34,693 nt of DNA from Synergistaceae bacterium (GTDB lineage: Bacteria > Synergistota > Synergistia > Synergistales > Aminobacteriaceae), in assembly GCA_031280275.1 (NCBI GenBank), contig JAITGX010000097.1, positions 1-34,693 on the forward strand, in the 5' to 3' direction. The notes under the pieces were generated by a model. It did no database searches. It saw only the letters and a program-made list of their open reading frames with translations, and was not told the DNA's origin. This document shows positions 7,176 to 16,440 of this stretch, piece by piece (position 1 is the stretch's first letter; every line of letters begins with the position of its first letter). The position numbers and the translations under genes were made by a program.

Positions 7176-9484
7176 ACGCGGACCTTGACAAGAACGCGGC
7201 CGTCGACCTAGCGGCGAGCAGCGCGGAGATGAGGTCCATCCTGAGCAGCGTTCCTACCCTCTCGTCCAACAACGAGGCGGCGGAGATGCACCGACTCAGG
7301 GATTCCTTCTTTGATCGACTGCCGGACGCCTGTCGGACAAGTTCCGTGAAAAACGCCTGGCAAGACCTCTGGGCAAAGACCGTCTACCTCTCGCCGTCTC
7401 AGTTGAACCGCCTAGGCAAGGCGCTGATCTACGCGAGCGGCGCCCACGGCGGGCAGAAACGCGCCAGCGGCGAGCCCTACATCATGCACCCCATTCACGT
7501 GGCGGCCATCTTGGCGGAGATGCAGCTCGACCTGGCAACCCTCTGCGCCACCCTGCTCCACGACGTGCTGGAGGACACGGAGACCACCGCCCCTGAACTC
7601 ACCGCCGTCTTTGGGGACGAAGTTGTAACCCTGGTGGACGGGGTTACAAAGCTGGGAAAGTTCCCCTTCATGTCCGTGGAGGGCTATCAGGCTGAAAACT
7701 TGCGGAAGATGTTCGTCAGTACGGCGCGCGACGTCCGAGTAGTTCTAATCAAGCTGGCGGACCGGCTGCATAACATGAGAACCCTGGCCATTTTGCGGCG
7801 CGACAAGCAAGAACGCATCGCCAGGGAAACTTTGGAGATCTTCGCACCCCTCGCTCACCGCCTGGGCATTTACCACATCAAGAAAGACCTCGAGGACTTG
7901 GCCTTTAAATATCTCCAACCCGAAATCTACAACGACATTCGCCGTAAGGTCCGAAGAAAGCTGCCCGAACGAGAGGAGGTTATCCGCAAGGGAATAACGA
8001 AGCTGGAAACCCGCCTTGCCCAGGACAGCATCCCCTGCAAAATCAAAGGCCGTACAAAACACTTCTACAGCATTTACGAAAAAATGGAGAGAAAAAAAAT
8101 CTCCTTTGACGAACTCTACGACATCCTGGCGATACGGGTGCTGGTGGACGACGTCTCCACTTGCTACGCGGTGCTGGGCATCGTGCACTCCATTTGGGTG
8201 CCGATTCCAGGGCAGTTCGATGACTACATCGCCACCCCCAAGAGCAACAAATACCAGTCGCTGCACACCACCGTCATGGCTTTTGGCGCGCCTATGGAGG
8301 TGCAAATACGCACCAAGGAGATGAACCGCCTGGCGGAGTACGGCATCGCCGCCCACTGGCTCTACAAGTCCAAGGGAAGTTCCTCCGACAGCCTGGACGC
8401 CACGCTGGTATGGGTACGCCAGGCGCTGGAAGGCGGCCAGGAAGGTCATGACCCGGAAGAATTTCTGGAGTTGTTGAAAAGCGACGTCCTGGCTTCCGAG
8501 GTCTACGTTTTTACGCCCCAGGACAAGATCGTGAGGCTGCCTAGGGGGGCCACGACCATTGACTTCGCCTACGCCGTACACACCGCGGTGGGGAACCACT
8601 GCGTCGGGGCGAAGGTCAACGGCCGTATCGTGCCCCTGAGCACGGAAGTGCGGAACGGGGATATCGTTGAGATCCTCACCACTCCTAAAGGCGAGCCCAC
8701 CCGTGACTGGATGCACATCGTCAAGAGCGTCAAGACCCGGACCAAGATACGCAGCTACTTCCGCCAGGCCGAGAAAACCAACCGGGAAGAAAAACTGGCG
8801 CGGGGCTGGGAGGTCCTCGAAAAGGAGCTGAAAAGGCGGGGGATCGCTGCCGACAGCGCGGAGGAGTTCTCGCCGGTTCTGAACAAGGTAGCCAAGGATA
8901 TGGGTCTGGGAAGGAAAGAAGACCTCCTGGTCGCCGTTGGCTCTGGAGCCGAGGGAGCCGGTACCGTGGGGGCAAAGCTGGCCCTGGCCTACATCCAGCA
9001 GCGCAACCCCGACGACCCGTCGATCCGCCAGGCCAAGAAGTCCGGCTTCGACATCATCGTGGACGGGTGCGAAGGCATCCAGGTGGTGCGGGCCAATTGC
9101 TGCAAACCCGTTCCGGGGGACGAGATCGTGGGGTGCACTACCCGTATCCGGGGGATTACCGTCCACAGAAAGGACTGCCCCAACGCCCAGACCTCCCACG
9201 AAAACCGCCTGGTTCAGGTCTCCTGGGGGACCTTCCCGGCGCCGGGACGGTACTACACGACCCGGATCAAAGCGGAGGCCGGGGACAGGGGTGATTTGGT
9301 CCGCGACGTGGCCCAGGTCATCGGACAGGCTGGAGGGAGCATCGAAGGCATGAAAGTCGTGACGGTGGACAACAGCATCATCCGCATCAAGATGGAACTC
9401 CGGGTAAAGAATTTAGAGCACCTTTATGAAATCACGGGCAAGCTGAACGCCGTCCGCGGAATGATGGAAGTGAGCCGCGGGTGA
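7172..9484 (+). CDS. relA: Bifunctional (p)ppGpp synthetase/hydrolase RelA/SpoT
   Basis: The 770-residue long RSH enzyme makes and degrades (p)ppGpp in the stringent response. The hydrolase HD domain is intact (MHPIHVA, LLHDVLEDTE at ~130, LADRLHNMRTL at ~195). The synthetase region has YSIYEKMERKK, DELYDILAIRV and ATPKSNKYQSLH (~353). A TGS domain (VYVFTPQDKIVRLPRGAT, ~443) and a C-terminal ACT domain (~690-770) follow. As the only RSH in view it is probably bifunctional. The GTG at 7172 overlaps the recJ stop and has AAAGAGG upstream; the track's 7082 start lies deep in recJ and is rejected. The first ~50 residues look unconserved. Confidence 0.95.
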   Translation: MNADLDKNAAVDLAASSAEMRSILSSVPTLSSNNEAAEMHRLRDSFFDRLPDACRTSSVKNAWQDLWAKTVYLSPSQLNRLGKALIYASGAHGGQKRASGEPYIMHPIHVAAILAEMQLDLATLCATLLHDVLEDTETTAPELTAVFGDEVVTLVDGVTKLGKFPFMSVEGYQAENLRKMFVSTARDVRVVLIKLADRLHNMRTLAILRRDKQERIARETLEIFAPLAHRLGIYHIKKDLEDLAFKYLQPEIYNDIRRKVRRKLPEREEVIRKGITKLETRLAQDSIPCKIKGRTKHFYSIYEKMERKKISFDELYDILAIRVLVDDVSTCYAVLGIVHSIWVPIPGQFDDYIATPKSNKYQSLHTTVMAFGAPMEVQIRTKEMNRLAEYGIAAHWLYKSKGSSSDSLDATLVWVRQALEGGQEGHDPEEFLELLKSDVLASEVYVFTPQDKIVRLPRGATTIDFAYAVHTAVGNHCVGAKVNGRIVPLSTEVRNGDIVEILTTPKGEPTRDWMHIVKSVKTRTKIRSYFRQAEKTNREEKLARGWEVLEKELKRRGIAADSAEEFSPVLNKVAKDMGLGRKEDLLVAVGSGAEGAGTVGAKLALAYIQQRNPDDPSIRQAKKSGFDIIVDGCEGIQVVRANCCKPVPGDEIVGCTTRIRGITVHRKDCPNAQTSHENRLVQVSWGTFPAPGRYYTTRIKAEAGDRGDLVRDVAQVIGQAGGSIEGMKVVTVDNSIIRIKMELRVKNLEHLYEITGKLNAVRGMMEVSRG

Positions 9485-9502
9485 GACGGGGGAGGGCTGA
9501 AA

Positions 9503-9973
9503 ATGCGCGCGGTGGTGCAGAGGGCGGCCAGGGCGGCCGTCTCGGTGAATGGGAAGATTTCCGGTAAAATTGATGGGGGGTTATGTATACTTTTAGGTGT
9601 TGGGGCCGGAGACGAAGCCGGTGACGCCGAGTGGCTGGCCGATAAAATCGTGAACCTGCGGGTGTTCGAGGACGGCGACGGCAAGATGAACCGCTCCCTT
9701 TTGGACACGGGCGGCGGGGTGCTGGTCGTCTCTCAGTTCACGCTCTACGGCGACTGCCGGAAGGGGCGGCGGCCTTCTTTTACTGGAGCAGCCCCCGCAG
9801 AGGAGGGAAAACGACTCTACGAGTACTTCGTGGAGCGGGTAAAATATCATGGCGCCGAGACAGCGTGCGGGGTTTTCCAGGCCCGCATGCTGGTGGAGAT
9901 CGTCAATGACGGGCCCGTCACCCTGATTTTGGACACGCGCCAACAGAACACGGGGCAGGAAAGAGTGGGGTAA
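9503..9973 (+). CDS. dtd: D-aminoacyl-tRNA deacylase
   Basis: Dtd hydrolyses D-amino acids wrongly attached to tRNA. The protein opens with the family signature [18 protein letters not shown] and carries [19 protein letters not shown] (the SQFT active-site motif) and [11 protein letters not shown] (the GP proofreading motif). Its 156 residues fit the family. A GGGGAGGG site precedes the ATG. It follows relA by 18 nt, the same relA-dtd pairing seen in many bacteria. Confidence 0.95.
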   Translation: MRAVVQRAARAAVSVNGKISGKIDGGLCILLGVGAGDEAGDAEWLADKIVNLRVFEDGDGKMNRSLLDTGGGVLVVSQFTLYGDCRKGRRPSFTGAAPAEEGKRLYEYFVERVKYHGAETACGVFQARMLVEIVNDGPVTLILDTRQQNTGQERVG

Positions 9974-9975
9974 AC

Positions 9976-10635
9976 GTGAAACAAAACACAAGCGGTATGA
10001 GGTGCAGACGCTTCCCGTTGGGCGGACTTTGGACCAACGGGTACCTTTTTTCCGACCCGGAGGGAGTGTCTTTTTTCGTCGATCCGGGCGGGGACATGGG
10101 GGAGGTTCTTGAACACCTAAAGTGCCAGGAGCTGACGCTGAAGGCGGTTTTGCTGACCCATGGGCATCTCGATCACATATCGGGGGTCGAGAGTTTTGTT
10201 CCCCTTGTAGGGGACGAGGTGTACATCGCCCCTGAGGACGCGTCTAATCTGGAACATCCTTCCAAGGAGATGCAGCGGTACCTAGGGGTGGAGTGCCGGG
10301 GGATCAAGGCCTTCAAGACGGTGGCGGAGGGCGGCGTCCTCTCCATCGGGGGGTTTTCCGTAAAGGTATTGGCGACGCCAGGTCACACGCCGGGAAGCGT
10401 GTGCTATCTTATAAGCCTGGGTGAGGAGAGCGTCTTGGCTTCGGGCGACACCCTGTTTACCCAAAGCGTGGGAAGGACGGACCTGCCCGGCGGAAACACG
10501 CCCCAACTCATGGAGTCGCTGCGGAAGCTGGCGAAACTGCCGGGCAGGCTGGTGGTGCTGCCCGGCCACGGCCCGGACACAACCATAGAGGCGGAGAGGA
10601 TGCTCAACCCCTTTTGGCCCCAAGACCTTACTTAG
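9976..10635 (+). CDS. Metallo-beta-lactamase-fold hydrolase (glyoxalase II-like)
   Basis: The 219-residue cytoplasmic protein shows the metal-binding pattern LTHGHLDHISG, TPGHTPGSVCYL, ASGDTLF and LPGHGPDTTIE, the layout of the small glyoxalase-II-like group. Such proteins hydrolyse thioesters or related substrates; the exact one cannot be read here. The GTG start is two bases after the dtd stop, so it is cotranscribed with relA-dtd, a linkage seen elsewhere. Confidence 0.88.
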   Translation: MKQNTSGMRCRRFPLGGLWTNGYLFSDPEGVSFFVDPGGDMGEVLEHLKCQELTLKAVLLTHGHLDHISGVESFVPLVGDEVYIAPEDASNLEHPSKEMQRYLGVECRGIKAFKTVAEGGVLSIGGFSVKVLATPGHTPGSVCYLISLGEESVLASGDTLFTQSVGRTDLPGGNTPQLMESLRKLAKLPGRLVVLPGHGPDTTIEAERMLNPFWPQDLT

Positions 10636-10695
10636 GGGACGAAGAGGAAGGGGTTGTTTCCCCTACACATTTCGGAACGCGGGTGATGAAAAGGA

Positions 10696-11751
10696 ATGTT
10701 CAAGTACCTTTCCGGGCTTTTGGGGCTTGACGTGGGCATAGATTTGGGAACGGCAAACATCGTCGTTTACGTTAAGGGTAAGGGCATCGTCCTCAACGAG
10801 CCTTCCACCGTGGCCGTGCGTAAGCTGCCGCGGGGGGGCGGTACCGAGGTCATCGCGGTGGGGCGTGAGGCGAAGTCCATGGCGGGCAAGGTACCGGTAG
10901 GAGTTCAGGCGATATGGCCCCTTCAGGACGGCGTCATCGCTAACTTCGACATGACCGAGGAGCTGATACGCTATTGTCTTCGCAAAGCCAGCGAGGGCAA
11001 ATCCTTTTTGTCGCACCCGCGGGTGGTGATTTCGGTGCCCGCGGAGGTCACGGAGGTGGAACGCAAGGCCGTCGTGGACGCGACGCTGGGGGGCGGGGCC
11101 AGCGAGGCCTACGTGGTGGAAGAACCCATATCCGCCGCCTTGGGGGTAGGTTTGCCCATTGGCGAGCCCAGGGGATGCATGATCATCGACATCGGCGGCG
11201 GCACCAGCGAGGTCTCCGTTATCTCCTTATGGGGGATAGTGGTGACGAGTTCCCTTCGCACGGCGGGCAAGGACATGGATAACGCCATCATCTCCATGCT
11301 GCGCGCGCGCTACGCTCTCCTTATCGGCGAGACCACGGCGGAGGAGATCAAGAACACCATCGGCTCCGCTCTGCCCCTTTCCCCCGAGCTGGAAATGGCG
11401 GTGAAGGGACGCGACCTGACCGACGGTCTCCCCAAGATCGACCGGGTCTCCTCCACGGAGGTGCGTGAAGCCTTGGACCCGATTTTTCTGCACATCGAGG
11501 ACATGGTGAAAATGGCGCTCGAAAAGACGCCCCCGGAGCTGGCCAGGGACATCGTGGATCAAGGGGTGGTGCTCTCCGGCGGCGTGGCCCTGATGAAGGG
11601 TTTCGCGGAACGCCTTTCGCGGGCCATCAACACACCGGTCATGGTCGCGGAAGACCCCTTGCTTTCAGTGGCCCTGGGAGTGGGCAAGATCCTGGACGAC
11701 CTGGGGGCGATGAAACGCGAACTCAGGTCCGTGGAACAGGGAGCCCGCTGA
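10696..11751 (+). CDS. mreB: Rod-shape actin homologue MreB
   Basis: MreB polymerises beneath the membrane and directs lateral wall synthesis. The 351-residue protein has phosphate-1 VGIDLGTANIVVYVKGKG, phosphate-2 IIDIGGGTSEVSVI and the adenosine motif VVLSGGVALMKGF, so ATP binding should be intact. The ATG at 10696 gives the usual short amphipathic N-terminus (MFKYLSGLLG), although the AAGGA is unusually close to it. A 60-nt gap separates it from the hydrolase and contains only a small GGGG/CCCC pairing. The stop overlaps a bridging mini-ORF. Confidence 0.95.
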   Translation: MFKYLSGLLGLDVGIDLGTANIVVYVKGKGIVLNEPSTVAVRKLPRGGGTEVIAVGREAKSMAGKVPVGVQAIWPLQDGVIANFDMTEELIRYCLRKASEGKSFLSHPRVVISVPAEVTEVERKAVVDATLGGGASEAYVVEEPISAALGVGLPIGEPRGCMIIDIGGGTSEVSVISLWGIVVTSSLRTAGKDMDNAIISMLRARYALLIGETTAEEIKNTIGSALPLSPELEMAVKGRDLTDGLPKIDRVSSTEVREALDPIFLHIEDMVKMALEKTPPELARDIVDQGVVLSGGVALMKGFAERLSRAINTPVMVAEDPLLSVALGVGKILDDLGAMKRELRSVEQGAR

Positions 11752-11780
11752 TGCCGCTCCGCAGAAACAGCGGCGTATGA
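11751..11780 (+). other. Bridging mini-ORF between mreB and mreC (MPLRRNSGV)
   Basis: The ATG at 11751 overlaps the mreB stop (TGATG). The nine-codon frame ends in a TGA that overlaps the mreC ATG at 11777 (ATGA). mreC has no visible ribosome-binding site of its own, which makes reinitiation through this frame plausible. The arrangement matches the one at 5013-5039. Confidence 0.4.
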
Positions 11781-12562
11781 TGGACAGGCGGCTGACCCTT
11801 GCATGGGTTCACGGCCTGGCGGCTTTAGCCCTGGGATTTTTCCTTCTCGGGGCGTCTCTGAACTTCGGTGCCGTGAAGGACGTCGCGGACTTCGTGGCAA
11901 ACGTCCTCGCGGTACCGGAGTACCCCGCCGTGTTCGTTCGGGAGACCCTGAGGGACATCTATACCTGGACACGGGACAGAACCGACCTGAAGCAGCGGCT
12001 GAGCGAGCTGGAGAGGGAAAACGCCAGGCTCCGGATCGTCAGCTCCGTCATTGTGGCGGAGCAAATACGGGCCGAGTTGGCCGCGCGCACGGAGGAAGCC
12101 CGCGTGACCCTGCGCGATCCCCTCTCCTGGTGGAACGAGTGCCGGATCGACAAGGGAACCAACGAGGGTATCACCGTGGGACTGCCCGTCTTCCAGAATG
12201 GATTCCTGGCGGGGCGAGTGAGCGTCGTTGGCGCTTTTTCTTCCTGGGTGGAGCTTCTGACGTCCCCTGCGCTGATGATCCCCGTGGTCGTCGAGGAGAC
12301 GCGGGAGCTGGGCATTGTGGTGGGGGACGGCAGCGGCGCGGTTCTCCTGAGCTACATTCCAGAAGGTCATGGCGTGGAGGCTGGAATGAACGTCAGCACC
12401 GCGTTGGTGAGCGAACTCCTGCCCCCCGGCATCCCCATAGGCGTCATAGCGGACGGGGGCAGCTCTTCGGGCACCGGCTACATGACCTACAGGGTGTCGC
12501 CCGGCGCGTCCATCTCCACGCTGTACACGGTCTCCATCCTGAAGCACCCGAGGAACCGATGA
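11777..12562 (+). CDS. mreC: Rod-shape protein MreC
   Basis: MreC is a bitopic membrane protein that links MreB to PBP2 in the periplasm. The 261-residue product has one N-terminal membrane segment (LAALALGFFLLGASL, ~13-28), a coiled coil with LKQRLSELERENARLR (~75), and the paired beta-barrel core with DKGTNEGITVGLPV and GFLAGRVSVVG. The start could be either of two adjacent ATGs. It overlaps mreD by four bases. Confidence 0.92.
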   Translation: MMDRRLTLAWVHGLAALALGFFLLGASLNFGAVKDVADFVANVLAVPEYPAVFVRETLRDIYTWTRDRTDLKQRLSELERENARLRIVSSVIVAEQIRAELAARTEEARVTLRDPLSWWNECRIDKGTNEGITVGLPVFQNGFLAGRVSVVGAFSSWVELLTSPALMIPVVVEETRELGIVVGDGSGAVLLSYIPEGHGVEAGMNVSTALVSELLPPGIPIGVIADGGSSSGTGYMTYRVSPGASISTLYTVSILKHPRNR

Positions 12563-13017
12563 TTCACGCCGTCTTCTGGCTCGTGCAGGACCTCCTAACC
12601 GTTTTGACCGACGGGGCTGTGCGGGTGCCGGAGATTTTTCTTTTGAGCCTCGCTTACCACCTTCTGGAAAGGGAGCGGGAGGTCGGGATTCCCTCCATCT
12701 GGACGGCGTTTCTTGGAGGACTTTTGTGGGACTTGCGGTGGGTGGGTTTTCCGGGTTTTTACGCTCTGGTGTACGTGGTTGTGGTAATGACGGTGCTGTG
12801 GGCGTGGAACCTCCTTCCCGCCCAGGGCAGGACGCCCCTGGTGGTGTTTCTGTTGTTTTGGGCGGTGCAGCTTTTTCCGGCCGTTTTGGCCGTTCTCGTT
12901 CTGTACCGAGGGGAGGGCGGCGAGTCGCTTTTTTTGATGCAGCAGGGCTACGCTGTGCCTATTTCGCTTTTGAGCGCTTTTTATTACTGTCAGCGAAAGA
13001 AGGATAAAAATGCTTGA
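12559..13017 (+). CDS. mreD: Rod-shape membrane protein MreD
   Basis: The 152-residue protein is hydrophobic with about five membrane spans (for example VVVVMTVLWAWNLLP and VVFLLFWAVQLFPAVLAVLV). MreD sequences vary, so the call rests on topology, length and position between mreC and PBP2. In the ORF track it is hidden as the tail of a 404-residue frame starting at 11803. The ATG at 12559 overlaps the mreC stop, and its own end overlaps the PBP2 start by eight bases. Confidence 0.88.
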   Translation: MIHAVFWLVQDLLTVLTDGAVRVPEIFLLSLAYHLLEREREVGIPSIWTAFLGGLLWDLRWVGFPGFYALVYVVVVMTVLWAWNLLPAQGRTPLVVFLLFWAVQLFPAVLAVLVLYRGEGGESLFLMQQGYAVPISLLSAFYYCQRKKDKNA

Positions 13018-14767
13018 GATGCGCGATGTTCTGGACAGCAGGCTGAAGATACTTCTCTGCGGAATCCTGACCACCATGGGGTTTTTGTTGGCTGGACTCT
13101 ACTTTTTCCAGGTGACTCAGGGGGATAAGTACGTCCGCCTGGCAACCAGCAACCGTCTGAGGATGGTGCGCTTTTCCCCGGCCAGGGGGGAAATTTACGA
13201 TCGCAACGGAGTGCCGTTGGCCGTCAACGAGGCCACGTTCAGCATCATGGGCTACCCCCTGGACCTGGACAAGCCGGGGATGTTCTGGCGTCTCAGCGAG
13301 CTTTTGTCGGCCCACGGGATACCCATGCAGGCTGAGGACTTGGAAGAGGCGGTCAAGAAGCAAAGAAGCGCCCCTTACCGCATGATCCAGGTGATCCCCA
13401 ACCTGACCCTGATTCAGATGGCGGACTTGGTGGCGGACCCTGAGTTCCCGCCCCAGCTTTTTCCCATGCCCGTGTGGCGCAGGACGTACCCCGCCGGGGT
13501 TTTGGCGGCGAATATCACGGGGTACGTGGGGGAGATATCCGAAGGCGAGCTACTGGAAAGCAACCCCGGCGACTACGTGGGCGGCGACCTGGTGGGCAAG
13601 AGCGGCGTCGAGCGGTTTTACGAGGAAGACCTGCGCGGCGCAGCGGGGGAGGAATCCATCGAGATCAACGCCAGGGGACGCAAGGTGCGGGCCATCGACC
13701 TGCGCGCCCCGGTGAAAGGCCGGGACATCCGCCTGACCCTGGACCTGGGGGCTCAGAAGCTGGCCATGGACCTTCTGAGCAGCTATAAAGGGGCCGTGGT
13801 GGCCATGGACGTGAGGACGGGAGCCGTCCTCGTCTCCGCCTCGTCTCCCACCTACGACAACAACCCCTTGGCCTGGGGCATCTCCGTGAAGGAGTGGCGC
13901 GAGATGATGGAGGATATGGGCAAGTCGATGCTCGACCGAGCTATAGCGGGCATCTACCCTCCAGCCTCTACCTTTAAAGCACTGGTGGCCCTAGCCGCGC
14001 TGGAAGAGGGCGTGATAACGCCCAGCACCACCTTTACCTGTCATGGGGCGCTGGAACTTCCCTCGCGAACCTTCCGCTGCTGGCGCAAAGGCGGGCACGG
14101 CAGTCAGAACCTGACCGGGGCGCTTCAAAATTCCTGCGACGTTTATTTTTATCAGGTGGGCATGAGGCTCGAAATCGATCGTTTGCTGAAGTGGGTCAAA
14201 AAGTTCGGGCTTGGCGCTCCAACGGGAATAGACCTACCCGGCGAACTGGCAGGGAACGTCGCGGGCCCGGAGTGGAAAAAGACGCGTCACAACGATGACT
14301 GGCGTCAGGGGGACACGGTCAACTACTCGATAGGACAGGGCTTTTTGCTGCTTACGCCGCTTCAGATCGCGCGCGTCTACGCGGCCATCGCCAACGACGG
14401 GTACCTGGTGAAACCCCACCTCTATTCCAGGAGCTTCCAGAAGCCAAGCGGCATCGAGGTGAACCTCAAGAAGCTGAGGGTGGTGCAAAAGGGCCTGAAA
14501 GACGTGGTCAGCCGGGGGACGGGCTACAGGGCTGGGTTGTACGGAGTGACGGTCGCGGGCAAAACGGGAACGGCCCAAAACTCCCAGGGCAAGGATCACG
14601 CCCTCTTCGCGGGGTACGCGCCCGCCGAAACCCCCCAGTACGTGGCCGTCGCCGTGGTGGAGGAGGGGGAGCACGGCAGCAGTGCGGCCGCTCCCATCGT
14701 TGGACAGGTGCTGGCCCATATCCTGCGTCACCCCACCGTTGCAGCTCACGCATCGATGAACGATTGA
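13010..14767 (+). CDS. mrdA: Penicillin-binding protein 2 (elongasome transpeptidase)
   Basis: This class B PBP cross-links peptidoglycan during rod elongation together with RodA, encoded downstream. It has one N-terminal anchor (ILTTMGFLLAGLYFFQV), a PBP dimerisation domain (for example YVGEISEGEL, VGKSGVERFYEEDL), and the transpeptidase motifs SxxK (PPASTFKALVALA, ~residue 321), SxN-equivalent SCD (QNSCDVYFYQVG, ~374) and KTGT (VAGKTGTAQN, ~518). Its 585 residues are typical. AAGAAGGATAAAA precedes the ATG; a second in-frame ATG follows three codons later. Confidence 0.95.
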   Translation: MLEMRDVLDSRLKILLCGILTTMGFLLAGLYFFQVTQGDKYVRLATSNRLRMVRFSPARGEIYDRNGVPLAVNEATFSIMGYPLDLDKPGMFWRLSELLSAHGIPMQAEDLEEAVKKQRSAPYRMIQVIPNLTLIQMADLVADPEFPPQLFPMPVWRRTYPAGVLAANITGYVGEISEGELLESNPGDYVGGDLVGKSGVERFYEEDLRGAAGEESIEINARGRKVRAIDLRAPVKGRDIRLTLDLGAQKLAMDLLSSYKGAVVAMDVRTGAVLVSASSPTYDNNPLAWGISVKEWREMMEDMGKSMLDRAIAGIYPPASTFKALVALAALEEGVITPSTTFTCHGALELPSRTFRCWRKGGHGSQNLTGALQNSCDVYFYQVGMRLEIDRLLKWVKKFGLGAPTGIDLPGELAGNVAGPEWKKTRHNDDWRQGDTVNYSIGQGFLLLTPLQIARVYAAIANDGYLVKPHLYSRSFQKPSGIEVNLKKLRVVQKGLKDVVSRGTGYRAGLYGVTVAGKTGTAQNSQGKDHALFAGYAPAETPQYVAVAVVEEGEHGSSAAAPIVGQVLAHILRHPTVAAHASMND

Positions 14768-14811
14768 CACGAAGCGCTCGTTACGCGCGAAAAGGGAAGG
14801 ATTTGGGAACC

Positions 14812-15513
14812 ATGCAGCAAGAAAGTTCTGGGAGGGCCTCGGTACAGCTCAAAGGGACAAACTTCGGCCTCAGGGTGATTTTCTCGGAGGACCTTGACGA
14901 CGACGTTCTTATCGAGGAGTTCAAGGCAGTCCCTGAACAGGCTTACGCCCTGCCCGTGGGGAGAGGGCTGGTGCTTGATTTCCGCTCGCGTCCTTGTTCG
15001 GGTGAGCTGGCGGGGAGGATATTGTCCGGCGTGATCTGGCCCAGGGGTCTCGACGTGCTGGCATGGATCACGTCGGACGCGGAGTCCCGGGCGCGGCTGG
15101 CCCAGGCGGGTTTCAAGATCGGGGAGCCAGGGCACGCTCACGCTCACGAAAACCTTGCGGACGCCGGCCCCCTCATCGTGAACAATTCCCTCCGTTCGGG
15201 GCAGCGCAAGGAATACTCAGGGGACGTGGTGCTCGTGGGGCACTTGAACAACGGGGCGGAGATTTTTGCGGGAGGCAGCGTCTCCGTGCTGGGCAAACTG
15301 AAGGGCCTGGTTCACGCCGGACGCGGCGGGACGGAGGGAATTTACGTGATGGCGGCGTCTTTCGAACCCCAGCAGCTCCGCGTTGGTGACAAACTGTGCA
15401 ATCAGTTCGACACCAGCATGAGGTGGTGGAAAAAACCTGTTATTATTACCCTGGAAGATGACAACCTGTTTTTCAGAAATTGGAAGGCGGAACCCAAGAG
15501 TGAGATGCTCTGA
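14812..15513 (+). CDS. minC: Septum-site inhibitor MinC
   Basis: MinC inhibits FtsZ assembly and is held at the membrane by MinD. The C-terminal beta-helix is clear from GDVVLVGHLNNGAEIFAGGS, VLGKLKGLVHAG and the GGTEGIYVMAASFEPQQLR segment that contacts MinD. The N-terminal domain (from VQLKGTNFGLRV) is more variable. I choose the ATG at 14812 (GGGAAGG 11 bases upstream, 233 residues) over the TTG at 14764 overlapping the PBP2 stop, because family members begin only a few residues before the V-x-LKG motif. Confidence 0.9.
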   Translation: MQQESSGRASVQLKGTNFGLRVIFSEDLDDDVLIEEFKAVPEQAYALPVGRGLVLDFRSRPCSGELAGRILSGVIWPRGLDVLAWITSDAESRARLAQAGFKIGEPGHAHAHENLADAGPLIVNNSLRSGQRKEYSGDVVLVGHLNNGAEIFAGGSVSVLGKLKGLVHAGRGGTEGIYVMAASFEPQQLRVGDKLCNQFDTSMRWWKKPVIITLEDDNLFFRNWKAEPKSEML

Positions 15514-15521
15514 AAAAACGC

Positions 15522-15527
15522 TATAAT
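15522..15527 (+). promoter_or_regulatory. Possible -10 box upstream of minD
   Basis: A perfect TATAAT lies in the minC-minD gap 55 nt before the minD start. No good -35 is present (AGTGAG at 15499-15504), so use as a promoter is uncertain. If active it would raise MinD relative to MinC. Confidence 0.3.
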
Positions 15528-15568
15528 TGAATCGGATTTGGGTGAGTTTGACTTGATGGATTTTGGAT

Positions 15569-15575
15569 GGGAGGG
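15569..15575 (+). promoter_or_regulatory. Ribosome-binding site that decides the minD start
   Basis: GGGAGGG stands six bases before a TTG at 15582 and overlaps the ATG at 15567 given in the ORF track. The TTG gives the family-standard N-terminus reading GARVIVITSGKGG after the initiator, so it is the likelier start. Confidence 0.65.
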
Positions 15576-15581
15576 CTTTCT

Positions 15582-16385
15582 TTGGGTGCACGGGTAATAG
15601 TCATCACCTCCGGCAAGGGCGGCGTCGGGAAGACAACGTCTACCGCCAACATCGCCGTAGCCCTGGCAAGGAAAGGCAAAAAAGTGGTGGCGGTCGATAC
15701 CGATATAGGCCTGCGCAACCTCGATGTGATAATGGGCTTGGAAAGCAGGATTGTTTACAATTTCATCGACGTCATCGAGGGAAATTGCAAGCTGAGTCAG
15801 GCGTTGGTTCGCGACAAGCGGGTGGATAGCCTTTACCTCCTTCCGACGGCCCAAACGCGCACAAAGGACGCGGTCTCCCCCAATCAGATGAAGGAACTCT
15901 GCGAGCAGCTCCGCCCCGACTACGACTTCGTCCTCTTGGACTGCCCCGCAGGCATCGAGGGAGGGTTCAAGAACGCCGCGGAAGGCGCGGACGAGGCCCT
16001 AGTCATCACCACTCCGGAGATTCCCGCCGTGAGGGACGCTGACCGCATCATCGGCATGCTGGAATCCATGGGCAAGTCCCCGATACGCCTTATCATCAAC
16101 CGTTTCAGGGCCTTGATGGTCAAAAACAACGACATGTTGTCCCAGGACGACATTTTGGACGTTCTCGCCATCAAGCTGCTGGGCCTTATTCCGGAGGACG
16201 ACAGCGTGATCAAGTCGGGCAACCGCGGCGAACCCCTCACTTTTGGCCAAGATTCCCCGGCGGCCCAGGAGTTCGCGAACATCGCCGCGCGGCTGCTGGG
16301 AGAAAGCGTCCCGTGGCTCAACCTGGACGCCTATGAATCGCGGGGAATTCTCGCTGGGATAAAAAAAATTTTTGGATTTTATTGA
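15582..16385 (+). CDS. minD: Septum-site ATPase MinD
   Basis: MinD is a ParA-type ATPase that binds the membrane as an ATP dimer and recruits MinC or MinE. The deviant Walker A (SGKGGVGKTTSTANI), switch I (DTDIGLRNLDVIMGLE) and switch II (LLDCPAGIEGGF) are present. The C-terminus (ILAGIKKIFGFY) is the amphipathic membrane-targeting helix. With the TTG start it has 267 residues; the alternative ATG adds five. In this genome the gene is separated from minE by about 340 bases containing a hairpin and a mobile repeat. Confidence 0.93.
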   Translation: MGARVIVITSGKGGVGKTTSTANIAVALARKGKKVVAVDTDIGLRNLDVIMGLESRIVYNFIDVIEGNCKLSQALVRDKRVDSLYLLPTAQTRTKDAVSPNQMKELCEQLRPDYDFVLLDCPAGIEGGFKNAAEGADEALVITTPEIPAVRDADRIIGMLESMGKSPIRLIINRFRALMVKNNDMLSQDDILDVLAIKLLGLIPEDDSVIKSGNRGEPLTFGQDSPAAQEFANIAARLLGESVPWLNLDAYESRGILAGIKKIFGFY

Positions 16386-16440
16386 ATCGATATTGAAGAA
16401 ACGGCAAAAATTACCAAAATGTCTTCGAATAAGTAATTAT

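Noticed and set aside
7745-9199. 484-residue minus-strand frame over relA
   Set aside because: Long because of GC bias, but antisense to a fully recognisable RelA/SpoT.
10639-10672. Terminator between the hydrolase and mreB
   Set aside because: The GGGG/CCCC pairing is short and lacks a T-run.
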